From contig JAOWBW010001319.1 of NCBI GenBank assembly GCA_026119855.1, positions 186,001 through 250,000 of the forward strand: DNA of 64,000 nucleotides. The letters run 5' to 3'. Shown in pieces: positions 32,588-44,980 of the stretch. Source of the DNA: Campanula takesimana (lineage: Eukaryota > Streptophyta > Magnoliopsida > Asterales > Campanulaceae). Every line of letters begins with the position of its first letter. Position 1 is the first letter of the stretch. Both the position numbers and the translations under genes were made by a program. The notes under the pieces are model-generated. The model saw only the letters and a list, made by a program, of their open reading frames with translations, had not been told where the DNA came from and did not search any database.

Positions 32588-34406
32588 TGTAACACCTATC
32601 GAATTTCCTGTTAAAATTTGACATACTTGTTAAATACTTGAACTTGCATATTATGTGTTAGTTTTACTTGGGTTAAAGTTTTAACTGCTTTAAATAGTTA
32701 AGGTGGTTAAATGTCTAGTTTTGACTTTTGGGTCATTTGTGAAAATTGGACTTTAGGGGTCTTTTTGTTAAAAGTGAAACTTGAGGGGCCTAGTTGTCAT
32801 TTTCCAAAAGTTGCCAAGTATATCTTGTGTTTGCCTGGGAGAATCATTTCTTACCCAAATCATTCTCGTTGTTTCCTCTGTTTCATAAGCTAGGTTAGGG
32901 TTTCACCCTATTCTCGACTCCCTCGAGTTTAATATCCCTCCGTTCTCGATTCTGATCCCGGATTAATATTCGTGGCGTTGAATAGAGCGTTCCAGGCCGA
33001 ACAGAAATAAGTTTGGTCAACTTGAATTTTGACTAGGTAAGTTATTAGCTCCCCCTTGCTTGTAATAACATGCATAAATGTTATTCTCGATACTTGTGAA
33101 TGTTATTTTGTGTTTGGGTGATTTTTTGTGGTACTTGTAAATTTGGGACAAAAGGAGTAAAATTCCCCTGTGTAAAATTATAAAGGGATTTGGAAAGATG
33201 AGTTTTGAATGATGTTATGCCTTTCTGGGAATGTTGAATTTGTTAGGAAATGTTACTCCTACGTTTGGAACGGAAATATTTCAACCTGGGAAAGAATGAA
33301 ATTTCGCATTTTAGTACACTGTGCGACCGCACAAAAATGAGTGTGCGACCGCACGTCTTTCTGAAGGATTTTTCAAAGAAATTGACATGCTTGTGTGCGG
33401 CCGCACAGTCCATTGTGGGCGACCGCACCAGTCGTCTGAAAACAGATTTTGTTTAAAGTTGGTATAAAAGTTGGAAGTAACCCTAGTTAAGGTATATAAC
33501 CTTAATATAAGATGTCCTAGCAAGTGTTGTGATACTTAGGGGCATCAGACTTGGTCTTAACCATGTATACTCATTGAATTAAAATGAGAACATAAGTATA
33601 AGAGTAGTATCTCTTCTTTATGTCTTGAAAGTGCTATGAACAAGCACTAATGTGTTATACTTGTTGTGAATCCAATGATTGTGCACCTTAGGGGTATTAG
33701 CACAAGGTCTTAGACTTGAACATCCTAAGAATAGAGTTGGATTTTGTAAGAGTAAATGTATAACTCTATACTTGTTTGAATGTCCAAAGATTGGAATTAT
33801 AACTTGAAGTATAAGACATTAAAAGCTTGTACGTGATTTGAATATCCAAAGATTGGATTAGGACTTGAATATAAGATAATAAAATTTTGTACTTGACTTG
33901 ACACCAATACATATGTATGGTAGTGAACTAGAAAGTGCTATAGTAAGCACCAACGTGTATGAGACATGTTCTTGTTGTGTATGTGCAAACATTGCATATA
34001 GTTGCTTGATAACAAGGTGACTTCTTGAGTACTTGAAGCATGTTCCTTGTTGAGCTAGTCCACTACTTTTGGATTAGTTTCCTCTCCCGTTGTTCAAGTA
34101 AATATCTACTTGTACTTTCTTGTGTGAGTCCAGCTGGTTCTCCTTGCTTGTTCAAAAATGTATAGGTTCACGCTTGTCGCGAGAGCTGGGGTTTAAGTGA
34201 CAATCGGGTCCCTATGTATTTCCGCCCGACCCCTTACTACCGGCCATAGTAAGGGCATAGCTTCCTTAGTTGGAGGCAATAAGCCTGACTTAAGTGAATG
34301 CTAAATTTCCGTCCCGAATACCTCATGAATAATCATGAGTACTGATATTGAGAATGACACTGGTTACCGGGTCTTCTGATATATACTGAATAATCAGTTC
34401 CTGTTA
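32588..34406 (+). repeat. Gypsy-1 3' LTR (cut by assembly gap)
   Basis: Starts TGTAACACCTATC after polypurine GGTGGGGAGGA and follows the 5' LTR closely to the gap. It differs mostly by one-base indels, for example shorter A and T runs near 33275 and 33440. Confidence 0.92.
33321..33428. repeat. Palindromic quartet, Gypsy-1 3' LTR
   Basis: Same words as the 5' LTR, at 33321, 33343, 33395 and 33417 (steps 22, 52, 22). All four words are unchanged although surrounding bases carry indels. Confidence 0.96.
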
Positions 34407-34506
34407 NNNNNNNNNNNNNNNNNNNNNNNNNNNNNNNNNNNNNNNNNNNNNNNNNNNNNNNNNNNNNNNNNNNNNNNNNNNNNNNNNNNNNNNNNNNNNN
34501 NNNNNN
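34407..34506. other. Assembly gap (100 N)
   Basis: Exactly 100 N, a conventional placeholder of unknown size. The left side is inside the Gypsy-1 3' LTR, the right side inside Copia C RT. The missing Gypsy-1 LTR end, Gypsy-3 remainder and Copia C 3' half could all lie here, or the join could be wrong. Confidence 0.99.
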
Positions 34507-34786
34507 AAACGGTTTCACCTTTATTCTTTGTTAGATGTAGATTTGGATCAATTGGAATTTTAGAGATAGCTAAGTCATCTTTGTTAAATTTCTCAAGAAT
34601 TTTATCCACATAATGTGATGACTTAAAGCCAATCCATTGGATATTCTAGAATTTTTTCACACCAAGGGATAACGTCCGCTAATCCCATATCTTTCATGTC
34701 AAACTTCGAATTTAAACATATCTTTAGTGGATTTGATCATCTTATCACAACTTCCTATGATAAGCATGTCGTCTATGTAAAGACAT
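34507..34786 (-). pseudogene. Copia C RT fragment, 3' of Copia B insertion
   Basis: Minus-strand reverse-transcriptase segment of Copia C. It contains SLYIDDMLIIGSCDKMI near 34775-34725 (the YxDD catalytic site), continuing through FEFDMKDMG-like sequence and a stretch matching the usual RT thumb. It continues the RT that ends at 45217 on the other side of Copia B. The C-terminal part and RNase H lie beyond the N gap or are lost. Confidence 0.85.
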
Positions 34787-34791
34787 AAATG

Positions 34792-36477
34792 TTGTTGGTC
34801 CCAAATGGGCAACAAGGGTATGAAAAATGCTAGAGGGGGGGGGGGGTTGAATAGCGTTTTAAAATTCTTTTCAAACCCTTTTGCAAATCAATGGCTTTAT
34901 GCGGCAAAATTTTCAAATAAGCTAAGTATAGCGCGCAGTGAGTAGTTGAAATGCACAGCGGAAGTTTAAGCAGCTACTGCCGCAAGAAAAGTCTGCACAG
35001 AGATAAAAACGCGCAGCGCTAAGTTTTGGCTTAAAGTGTGTGGATAAAATGTTCTAAGGCAATAAGCAATAACAAACCAGCAGCAATAATAGCAATCTGA
35101 TAAGATCAAACAAAGCATAATTCAGAAATGATTAAGCAGGAAATAAATAGCGAGAATAAAGAACCACTATTTGGAGAGGTTCGATCAATGAAGATCTATG
35201 TCCTCTACCAAGATGGTTAGTCTTGGATTTTCTAAAGGAGATCTTATTATATGAGAGAGTTACAAGATACAACAATGAAAACAAACTATCTCAAAGATCT
35301 ATAATCTATGAAGAGCAAATCCTATACTAAACCGGTGTATCTCAAGAAGTATGATCGAATTATCAAAGCTTCAAGGGTAGTGTGTTTGTTCAGAAATTCT
35401 GGGCTCTATGAATCTATGAGATGAAGAGCCGAAGATTCTGGTGATACAAGGCTTAGGATCTGGGCAGGAGTTTGAAGGTATGAAGGTTTGGGAAGGTTGA
35501 TCTTGAATCTGGGAATAGTAAGCAGCAATCTTCAGAACTTCAGGATATTAGAAAGCACAACTCTAGCCACTTGGAAATGAAGATGAGCTGGCATTTATAG
35601 CAGAGTCTTAAAACTAACTAGCCGTTGGAGTTCTGAGCAAGGACGATGAGCTGGCACGATATGATTGGTGCGCAGGTGTCCTTTATAGCCGTTGGGGCTC
35701 TGATCAAAGTTGTGACTGGCACAATATGAATGGTGCGCAGGTGTTTTAGAGCCGTGGAGGAGACTGAGCATGAAGACCAAGTTCAAAAGCTTCTTCTAGA
35801 GGTTGACAACTGTCTTCATTTGAAATATTTCTCTTGAGCGCGTCTCCACCGTTAGATCTGCTGAGTGTGCTTGCTTTGTCGTTTCTGCCACACCTCAGCA
35901 TTTTTAATAAGCTTGCATCTTCTAAGCGCTTTCCAAGTTATGTAATTTGAATGTATCGAAAACTGAGCAAGGATGCATGCTGCGCAGAGGAGACTGCGCA
36001 GTGATGTCCTGCGCAGGGGAAGTCCTGCGCAGAGACCACAGTCTTGCTTAGATCATTCCTTTTCTCTCCAAGATTCAAGAATATGAGGTTGTTGAAGATA
36101 AGCATAAGGACCAAGTTAATCTGCTCTGCTCATAGAAGCCATGCGTATAGAGAATGAGCAAGTGATCTATGCGCGGGCGGAGAATAAGTAGGTAATGCTA
36201 TGGGCGCGCGGAGAATGAGCAGGTAATGCTATGCGCGCGGAGAATGAGTAGGTAATGCTCTGCGCATGAAATGTGCTGCTCACGAATGTCCTGCGCATTA
36301 TACTTGGCTCTCTTCAGTAAATGAAACCTCAATTCCAAGCAAGCCCTAACCGCTAAGCCTATTCTATAAAATTGGACTTAGCTAAAAATAGAAGTTATAA
36401 AACTTCTTACATAGGATCCTAAAGTCCATAAATACTTAACATAATTTGGGAGGGTTAAGAAATAAGCATACCCAACA
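34792..36477 (-). repeat. Copia B 3' LTR
   Basis: About 1.69 kb, TTGTTGG...CCCAACA. Contains a G12 run at 34835-34846 (G7 in the other LTR), TGCGCA arrays near 35985-36030 and 36165-36290, and a degraded TATA-like box near 35591. It aligns to the 5' LTR with many one-base differences. Confidence 0.9.
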
Positions 36478-37309
36478 ATCTCCCCCTAAATGATCGATGC
36501 CATTACTACTATAACACAGGGCATTCATTGTACTTGATAATAACATGTCCATAGAAATGAAAATGGTAAATCATGCCTCAAGTCAATGCACACACTAGCC
36601 AGTGTTATAGATTTCTAATCTATCCAAAAGAAAAGATCTTACAATATGGAAAGACAGAAATATCATTCAGCGCATACAAAAAATATGAGTTTTAGTTTGA
36701 GTATGCGTTTAAACTGAATGTTTAAACATCATGCGTAAAAAATATGAGCAGTCAAGTATATGCGCATGAGGTGAAATAATGTATTCATTGTTCCACAAAT
36801 GAAAGGTTTGATTTGAACAAGGTTTTGGGAAAAGCAATGATGCATTATAAGAAGTGGGAGCATCAAAATGTAACTATTTGCACTACTCTCTCTCTCCCCT
36901 TTAACTTTTTTGCCTATCCCCCTTTCTCTTTCTTCCCTTGAGCTATTTGCCTTTGACTTTGTTACTCTCCCCTTAATGGCACAATCACAGGCCTGTAGAA
37001 TACTAGCATGCGCATCGAGCCTAGCAGCTTGCTCATCCGTTGCTCTTGAATCTTTGTCTGCGTATTTTGACCACTTGAGGGATCTAAGGGAGAAGAAACC
37101 GGAAGAATGATATACTGAGGTCCACTGGTATGCGCATGAGGTTCATGAGCAGCAATATAATGCGCAGAGATTTCTTTGAAAACTCAAAATTTTTGTCTTG
37201 TGCGCAACATCTTGTGCGCTTCATATGCGCAGCGCCTGAGGCATTACCTATCTTAGAAAATTATCAAGTAAACACAAGCTCATTAGTATTGAAAAATCAT
37301 ATGGATAAT
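36478..37309 (-). other. Copia B 3' untranslated region
   Basis: Region between the end of RNase H and the 3' LTR, minus strand. It carries the polypurine tract and many ATGCGCA/TGCGCAG words (for example near 37130, 37160, 37200 and 37225). No coding domain. Confidence 0.7.
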
Positions 37310-40300
37310 TATCTAAGTTCAAGCATACCCATTTCTCCTCTCAAGAAAGAGCAAATCTCTTGGCGTCAAGAGCCTTTGTTAGGATATCAGCAATTTGATT
37401 GTCTGTGCTCACGTGCTCTAAGTGAATATTTCCTTTTTTCTACGTGGTCCTTGAGAAAATGATCCTTGGTGTCGATGTGCTTTGTCTTTGAATGCATGAT
37501 AGTTGTTGGAGACTGCTATGGTGGACTATTATCGCAGAAATTGGGCAATTTTCCTTCATTATTTCCATAGTCCACTAATTGTTGCTTCATCCATAGGATT
37601 TGGCAGCAGCAGCTCCCAGCAGCAATGTATTCAGCTTCTGTAGTGGAGATGGACACAACAGCTTGTTTCTTGCTTGCCCACGCAACAAGTCGATTTCCAG
37701 GAAATTGACAAGTGCCACTTGTGCTCTTCCTGTCAATTGTGCATGCTGCGTAGTCTGCATCTGAATAACCTAGCAAATCGAAATTCGAATCTTTGGTGTA
37801 CCAAAGTCCAAGGTTAGCAATTCCAGAAAGATAACGAATAATGCGTTTAACAGCAGTTAAGTGCGCTTCTCTAGGTCCGCTTGATAGCGCGCACAGACAC
37901 AACACTAACATGATATCTAGCCTACTAGCAGTAAGATAAAGGAGAGAGCCAATCATACCTCGATATAAAGCTTGATCAACTTTCTTACATTTTAAGTCTT
38001 TGTCAAGCTTATTGCCCGTGACCATTGGAGTGTCGTATGCTTTAGCATTTTCAAGTCCAAATTTCTTGATTAGGTCTCTTGTGTACTTGGCTTGATTTAT
38101 GAAGATGCCATCATTCAATTGTTTGATTTTGAAGCCCGAGAAAAAATGTGAGTTCTCCCATCATGCTCATTTCAAACTTGCTTTTCATGAGCTTCTCAAA
38201 GCGCTTACAAAGTAACTCATTAGTAGAACCAAATATAATATCATCGACATAAATTTGAACTAGTAAGAATGATCATTATACTTAGCAATAAAAAGAGTTG
38301 TATCGATTTTACCGCGCTTGAAGCCTTTCTCTAGTAGAAATTTTGATAGAGTATCGTACCATGCTCTTGGAGCTTGCTTAAGTCCATACAAAGCTTTCTG
38401 AAGCTTAAGACGTGATTTGGAAATCTTCTATCTTCAAATCCAGGAGGTTGAGCTACGTAGACCGTCTCTTGGAGTTCTCCGTTGAGAAATGCGCTCTTCA
38501 TATCCATTTAATAAAGCTTGAATTTCTTGTGAGAGCATAAGCTAAGAAAATTCTGATAGCTTCTAGTCTTGCTACAGGCGAAAATGTTTCGTCATAGTCG
38601 ATTCCTTCCTCTTGCCTATAGCCTTGCGCAACCAACCTTGCTTTGTTCCTGGTGATGCTTATCATTCTCATCCATCTTGTTTCTGAATACCCATTTTGTA
38701 CCAATAACTCCTTGGTCATGAGGTCTGGGTACTAAGGTCCAAACTTTGCAGCGCTCAAATTGGTTAAGCTCTTTTGCATAGCAGTAACCCCGCTTGAATC
38801 TTGGAGCGCTTCATCAGTCTTCTTGGTTCGATTTGAGAGATAAAGGAGTGATATTCATCATCAAAATTTGATGATCTCCTAGTACGAACCCCTACATTTA
38901 GATCACCAATGATGTTTGAAGTTGGATGATCTCTAACTTCACGAACCTCAGGAGGTAGTTAGGTTGAGTGGTAGGAATACGAAGATCTTCAATGGGTACT
39001 TCATTAGCTCCAGCATCAAGATCATCAAAGGTGATTTGCTGAAGCGGAGAAAACATCATGCGTATGAGGGGGTGTCTGCGCATCAGGAGTCGCAACTTCT
39101 TGCGCAGCATCCGGATATGGCGCATGGGATGGACTTGCTTGATTCTGATTGTGATCAATTTGATTATCATTCTACGCGCAGGTGCAGTTGTGGCTGCGTA
39201 CCTATCTCAACATTCTCAGCAGAATCATCAGAATCATTAGGAGCAAATGTGGCTCAAGGAGAGAATTTCATCAAAAGTAACATGTACAGATTCAACAATT
39301 ACTAGAGTAGTTCTATTAAAAACAGAACGAAAGCTTTAGAATGTTTGGCATACCTAACAAAAATACCTTCATCTGCTTTGGCATCGAATTTACCTCTATG
39401 ATCTTTGCCCGTTGTAGAGGATATAGCATTTGCAGCCAAAAATCTTGAAGAAGGCAATGTTGGCGCGCTCTTCCCCCATAGTTCTATGGAGTTTTTGTTG
39501 TAGGCTTTGTTGATGAGGGATCTATTCTGAGGTAAAGCAAGCAGTGTTGACAGCTTCTCCCCAAAAATACTTTGGAAGCTTAGCTTCAGCTATCATTGTT
39601 TTTCTAGTCTCGATCAACGTGTGATTCTTTCTTTCCACAACGCCATTTTGTGAGGAACTCCAGCGGCAGAGAAATTGTGATCAATTCCATGGTCATCGCA
39701 GTATGAGCAACACCGTTATTCTTGAATTCAGTTCCTTGTCTCTCTCACGCTCACGATGTCGTCTTCCTTTTGAGTTTGGAGCCTTCAGAATAGCGCAGTC
39801 AAGATATCATAGCAGTCATCTTGTGGATATCATCATTTCGACCCATGTGTATCTTGAGTAGTCATCCACCACAACTAAAGTATATTTGTTTCCTCCAATG
39901 CTCGCGGTGGTGACCGGTCCAAACAAGTCCATGTGAAGCAGTTTTAAACATTTGGAAGTTGAGGAAGCAATCTTGCTGGAGAAAGACTGCTTAGGTTGTT
40001 TACCAAGCTGGCACGCTGCGCATTTTCTGTCATGATGGTCGCTACTTTGGGAAGTCCTTTGACAAGATTTTCCCTTCCTAGCTTAGCCAAATACTTGAAG
40101 TTCAAATGACTTAAGCACTTATGCCATAGCCAGCTACTTTCACTTACATTCTTTGCTACAAAACAGAGATTAGTGATAGAATTTATAGTGGTAAGATCAA
40201 TAATGTAAACATTAGTCTTACGAGTCCCTGTGAGCAAAGTTAGTCCGGATATGCCTCTTGATATAGCAGTGCGTTGCAGTGAAGTGACATTCCAAACCTT

Positions 40301-40800
40301 TATCGCAGAATTGTGATATGGAGAGCAGGTTGTGCTTGAGTCCTTCTACGAGCGCAACTTTCTCAATGCATACTTTATCTTTTCTGATTCTTCCATATCC
40401 AACTATGTGCCTTTTGTTGTTGTCCCCAAAAGTTACAGGGGGACCTCTTCCTTCATGCACATCTTCAAGAGCGGTGACATCTCCAGTCATGTGTCTAGAA
40501 CATCCATTGTCGAGGTACCATGAGAAAGAATTCGCAGGTCCCCTTTATTCTTGGGTCCTAGAGTTAGCAACTTTTGACAACCCACTCCTGTCTGACCTTA
40601 GGATTTTTACGTCCCTTGGTATTAGGAGCAAATCGCAAAAGGCATTCTGTAGCCTTGTGACCTAAACCATCACACACAACACAATGATGAAAGCCACTTA
40701 TAGATTGGGTTTTTACAAACTCTTTACTTTTCTTTGGCGCAACATTCTTTACTAGAGCTGATGAACTTGCTTTGACAAACATCATCTTTTGAAGTTTTGG
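37310..40800 (-). pseudogene. Copia B pol (many frame breaks)
   Basis: Ty1/Copia pol. Protease near 40520 reads YLDNGCSRHMTGD, with Asn where the catalytic triad normally has Ser (DSG). Pre-integrase HLNFKYLAKLGR follows near 40100, the integrase core (LHMDLFGPV, VVVDDYSRYTW) near 39930-39850, and RT (DYDETFSPVARLEAIR near 38610, YVDD region near 38250). RT end and RNase H form the longest open part, 38118-37516 (MIGSLLYLTASR, DYAACTIDRKSTSG, STTEAEYIAAGS). A C-terminal scrap continues in another frame to about 37310. Frames shift every few hundred bases; the region lies near the N gap, so part of this may be base-calling error. Confidence 0.88.
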
Positions 40801-42846
40801 TGCGCTTTTTTAAGTATGCGCATCTGGCATAGAGGCGCATAGCTTTCATGCGCATGACCCTTATGCGCAGATTTGACATTCGAAGGATAAGCGTAACAAA
40901 TATCAAAAGGTGCGTTATCAAGCGCAAATTCAACTTTAGACTTACCCTTGGCTTTTCCAGTTTGCTTCTTTGGGTAGACATAATGGAAATTTTATCTCTG
41001 GACTTTCTCCTGTCCTTTACCCATTGAAGCAGAATGCTTTGCTTTAGGAATTTCAATAGTTTGCTGTAGAGTAAATTCCTTTTCCTTTTCAGAGCAAACT
41101 GCGCATTTAAAGTTGTCACTAGTTGAGAACCCCAAGCCTTCTTTATCTCCACTGGCTTTTTGGGATTATAGAATTTGATCCATAGTGACACGAGATTTGG
41201 TCCACTCATCAGTGATCTTTGTGAGATCAGCTACTTGAGCAGCCAATTCTCCGTTTCTTACTTTAAATAGCACATTTTGATATGTAAGAAAACGGTTCTT
41301 TTCAGTAAGAGGAGTCATGCTCTTAATCTACTCCTTAAAGAGGGTGATCTCAAATTTTAAAAGAGTTTTCTCCGTCTTAAGCTGTGAAATTTCTCCAATT
41401 GATAAGTCCACTGCTTCTTTCATAGAATTAAATTTCTTGATTACCTTTTCAGCTTGCTGAAAAATAGACTCGCGCTCAGCAGCAGAGTCATCCTTTTCTA
41501 TTACAATTTCAGCAGGAATTTCAAGAGATTCTTTGCGTGTTGGCACAGCTACAAATTTCTTGGTTAGATCTGCTCTGGCAAATAAGTACTTGCAATTCTG
41601 TCTGGTCGGAGTCAGATGTCCCATTTCCACCAGTTCTGTGATGGTGGGACCTTTTTTCTGAATAGTACTTGGCGCAGCCTTTGTATCCATATCGGGATCA
41701 TTGTCTGAATCGCTATCACCATCGGAATTGGCCACTAAGCAGAGCAGTCCATCCTCAGAGTCATCATCACTGTCTTCAGTGTCAGTCTCTATCCAAGTCT
41801 TCAGTTCTTTTTCTGCGCAGTCTTCTTCAGCAATCATTCCGCGCTGCTTTGATGATCTCTGCGCAGTATTTCTCTTTATGTACTCAAATTTTGGAGTAGG
41901 GCATTTTGAAGCAAAATGATCGGGCTTTCTGCAGTTGTAGCAGACCAACTCTTCATCTTTCTTTGAGTCTCTTCCACGAGAGAATTTAGCTGGAGCTTTA
42001 CTTGAGGATCCAGGTTTAGAGAATTTCCTGAATTTTTGGAATCGCTTAACGAACATATCGAAATCATCATCATCCATTTCAAGTAAAGAGGAAGTAGAGA
42101 CTTTGTCTGAGGTTTGAGCAGGCGCGGGTTCCTTTTGCGCAACATAGGAAACAAGTGTTCCTTTGCCTTCAGTTTCGTCGATTCGGTCAAGCTTTAGCTC
42201 ATACACTTTTAAGTTAGCGTATAAGCTGCGCAGAGGCCAAGTATCTAGAAATCCAAAATCTTCCAGATGACTTGCCTTGTGCACATATCTGGAACCTAGC
42301 GCATCTAAGAATTGAGAGTTGACTTCTTTATTGGTGAAGGTAGTTCCAGGAGATTTACAAGAGTTTACAATAGCCAGAAGCAATCATAAGTTTGTCTCAA
42401 GGTTTCACCGTCCTTTCTCATGAAGCAGTTGAATTTTCTTTGCACCACAAATCTTTTGTTTTCCTTGCTTACTTTGTCACCATTCATATAGCCTTCAATA
42501 GCATCCCATAGATCCTTTGCAGTTCCACCGCTCACAATTTGATTGTGCGTGGAGAGGTCTAGAGTGCTAAGAATGATGTTCCTTGCTCTTCCATCATAGC
42601 CAACCCATTTCTTTTCTCATCAGTCCATTCCTCCTTGTTCTTCTTGATGGTAGGATTCTCCTTATTTGTAGCAGCATCAGGATTAGCCCTCATTGGAATG
42701 TAGGGTTCTTCAAGAACGATGTCTTGGAGGATCTCGTCGATAGAAGAAAAATGAGTGAGCATGCAGTGCTTCCAGATTTCGAAGTGATCTTCGTTCAGCA
42801 CTGGAACATGTGAATAGTTAGCCATTGCCCAATATTTTGAAGCCAT
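40801..42846 (-). pseudogene. Copia B gag and linker (frameshifted)
   Basis: The gag start is at 42846 (MASKYWAMANYSHVPVLNED, then HFEIWKHCMLTHF). The frame breaks near 42560 and resumes for 42383-41328, which holds the gag domain C-terminus and a CCHC knuckle CYNCRKPDHFASKC near 41945. Then comes an acidic stretch (DTEDSDDDSEDG) and a Lys/Glu-rich, probably coiled-coil segment. A further frame (41209-40724) and a second knuckle CVVCDGLGHKATEC near 40680-40640 lead into the protease. A long gag with coiled-coil is a Sirevirus trait. Confidence 0.85.
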
Positions 42847-42908
42847 CTTGAATCGGCACCCAAGCTGTTAAGCTTGAAAAACAGATACAAGTTTTATGAA
42901 GGTGTTTG

Positions 42909-42920
42909 CTCTGATACCAC
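42909..42920 (-). promoter_or_regulatory. Primer-binding site of Copia B
   Basis: Minus-strand GTGGTATCAGAG, the initiator tRNA-Met complement, adjoins the 5' LTR that starts at 42921 on the plus strand. Confidence 0.9.
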
Positions 42921-42947
42921 TTGTTGGTCCCAAAGGGGCAACAAGGG

Positions 42948-43525
42948 TAGGGGTGAGCTCGGTTCGGTTTGGTACGGTTTCTAGCTAAAACCGGTACCGA
43001 ACCGCATCTTATCGGTTTCTAGCATTTGAGTACCGAAATGATTCGGTTTTAAATCGGCTCGGTGTGATCGGTTTCGGTGTCGGTCGGTATCGGTTCGGTG
43101 TCAATGGGCTGATTAAATGGGCCATTTAAGTTGGGCTTGCGCCAGGCCCAAATTGAACTACTTGGGCTAAAAGAAGTGACGCAGAGGGTTAAAAGTCGGA
43201 AGCAGTATACTCCCTCCGTCCCAGCACAAGTAGTACTAGAGGGGTGGGCTCAATTGTTCTGGGACGGCCTAAAAGGGAAAGAAGTCATACTTGTGCTGGG
43301 ACGGAGGGAGTATATATAAAAGAAAAAAACGACGACGTTCAACAATATCGGTTCGGTATGTGAAATCGGGATTAGCGTGTGAAACCGAAACCGAGCCGCC
43401 AGATTCGGTTTTTAAAATTAAAAGAACCGTACCTTACCAATAGCTTATTGGTTCGGTTTTTCGGTGTCGGTTTTTTCGGTGTTTTCGGTGTTATCGGTTT
43501 TTGTCGGTTTTTTTGCTCACCCCTA
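42948..43525. mobile_element. hAT-type MITE
   Basis: 578 bp, terminal inverted repeats TAGGGGTGAGC and GCTCACCCCTA, 8-bp target duplication AACAAGGG (42940-42947 and 43526-43533). The empty site is seen in the other Copia B LTR at about 34810-34820. The interior is rich in CGGTTCGGTTT-like repeats. It holds a Stowaway MITE at 43210-43310. No ORF. Confidence 0.95.
43210..43310. mobile_element. Mini Stowaway MITE nested in the hAT MITE
   Basis: 101 bp, ends CTCCCTCCGTCCCAGCACAA and TTGTGCTGGGACGGAGGGAG, TA targets at 43208-43209 and 43311-43312. An internal GTTCTGGGACGGCC repeats part of the terminus. Confidence 0.95.
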
Positions 43526-44694
43526 AACAAGGGTATGAAAAATGCTAGGGGGGGTGAATAGCGTTTTAAAATTCTTTTCAAACCCTTTTGCAAATCAATG
43601 GCTTATGCGCACAGTTCTCAAATAAGCTAAGTATAGCGCGCAGTGAGAGTGTGAAATGCACAGCGGAAGTTTAAGCAGCTACTGCGCAGGAAAAGTCTGC
43701 GCAGAGATAAAAACGCACGCGCTAAGTTTTGGCTTAAAGTGTTGGATAAAATGTTCTAAGGCAATAAGCAATAACAAACACAGCAGCAATAATAGCAATC
43801 TGATAAGATCAAACAAAGCAGTAATTCAGAAATGATTAAGCAGGAAATAAATAGCGAGAATAAAGAACAAGCTATTTGGAGAGGTTCGATCAATGAAAGA
43901 TCTACGTCCTCTACCAAGATGGTTAGTCTTGGATTTTCTAAAGGAGATCTTATTATATGAGAGAGTTACAAGATACAACAATGAAGAACAAACAACAAAC
44001 TATCTCAAAGATCTATAATCTATGAAGAGCAAATCCTAGACTAAACCGGTGTATCTCAAGAAGTATGATCGAAATGATCAAAGCTTCAAGAGGTGTGTGT
44101 GTGTTCAGAAATTCTGGGCTCTATGAATCTATGAGATGAAGAGCACGAAGAATTCTGGTGATACAAGGCTTAGGATCTGGGCAGGAGTTTGAAGGTATGA
44201 AGGTTTGAAGGTTGATCTTGAATCTGGGAATAGTAAGCAGCAATCTTCAGAACTTCAAGGATATTAGAAATCACAAACTCTAGCCACTTGGAAATGAAGA
44301 TGAGCTGGCTATTTATAGCATAGAGCTTAAAACTAGCCGTTGGAGTTCTGAGCAAGGACGATGAGCTGGCATGATATGATTGGTGCGCAGGTGTCCTTTA
44401 TAGCCGTTGGGGCTCTGATCAAAGTTGATGACCTGGCATAATATGAATGGTGCGCAGGTGTTTTAAAGCCGTTGGAGACTGAGCATGAAGACCAAGTTCA
44501 AAAGATTCTTCTAGAAGGTTGACAGCTGTCTTCATTTGAAATATTTCTCTTGAGCGCGTCTCCACCGTTGGATCTGCTGAGTGTGCTTGCTTTGTCGTTT
44601 CTGCACACCTCAGCATTTTTAATAAGTGTGCATCTTCTAAGCGCTTTCCAAGTTATGTAATCTGAATGTATCGAAAACTGAGCAAGGATGCATA

Positions 44695-44747
44695 CTGCGC
44701 AGAGGAGACCTGCGCAGTGATGTCCTGCGCAGGGAAGTCCTGCGCAG
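44695..44747. repeat. CTGCGCAG array, 15-bp period
   Basis: Perfect palindrome CTGCGCAG at 44695, 44710, 44725 and 44740, exactly 15 bp apart, in the Copia B 5' LTR. A decayed counterpart lies near 35980-36032 in the 3' LTR. Confidence 0.95.
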
Positions 44748-44884
44748 AGACCACAGTCTTGCTTAGATCATTCCTTTTCGCTCCAAGCTTCAAGAATATG
44801 AGGTTGTTGAAAGATAATCATAAGGACCAAGTTAATCTGCTCTGCTCATAGAAGCCATGCGTATAGAGAATGAGCAAGTGATGC

Positions 44885-44980
44885 TATGCGCGCGGAGAAT
44901 AAGCAGGTAATGCTATGCGCACGGAGAATGAGCAGGTAATGCTATGCGCGCGGAGAATGAGCAGGTAATGCTCTGCGCAT
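44885..44980. repeat. 29-bp tandem repeat with TGCGCG/TGCGCA core
   Basis: Units of TATGCGCGCGGAGAATGAG type start at 44885, 44914, 44943 and (partial) 44972. The 3' LTR has the matching array near 36170-36275. Two further GCGCA words follow at about 44990 and 45007. Confidence 0.93.

Larger units (their letters stand above)
25510..34406 (+). mobile_element. Gypsy-1: Tekay/Del-like chromoviral LTR retrotransposon
   Basis: Plus-strand Ty3/Gypsy element: LTR 25510-28024, primer-binding site 28028-28039, gag, pol with chromodomain-like tail, conserved GTGGGCGAATTTTC phrase and polypurine tract, then 3' LTR from 32588 up to the assembly gap at 34407. The 3' LTR lacks about the last 690 bp because of the gap. 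The 5' target flank is TAACG; the 3' flank cannot be seen. Its closest relative in the window is Gypsy-2, alike over LTR and coding parts apart from the LTR words. The coding region has many one-base indels. Confidence 0.93.

Noticed and set aside
34333..34609. Open frames running through the N gap
   Set aside because: They consist mostly of unknown residues from the 100-N placeholder and carry no information.
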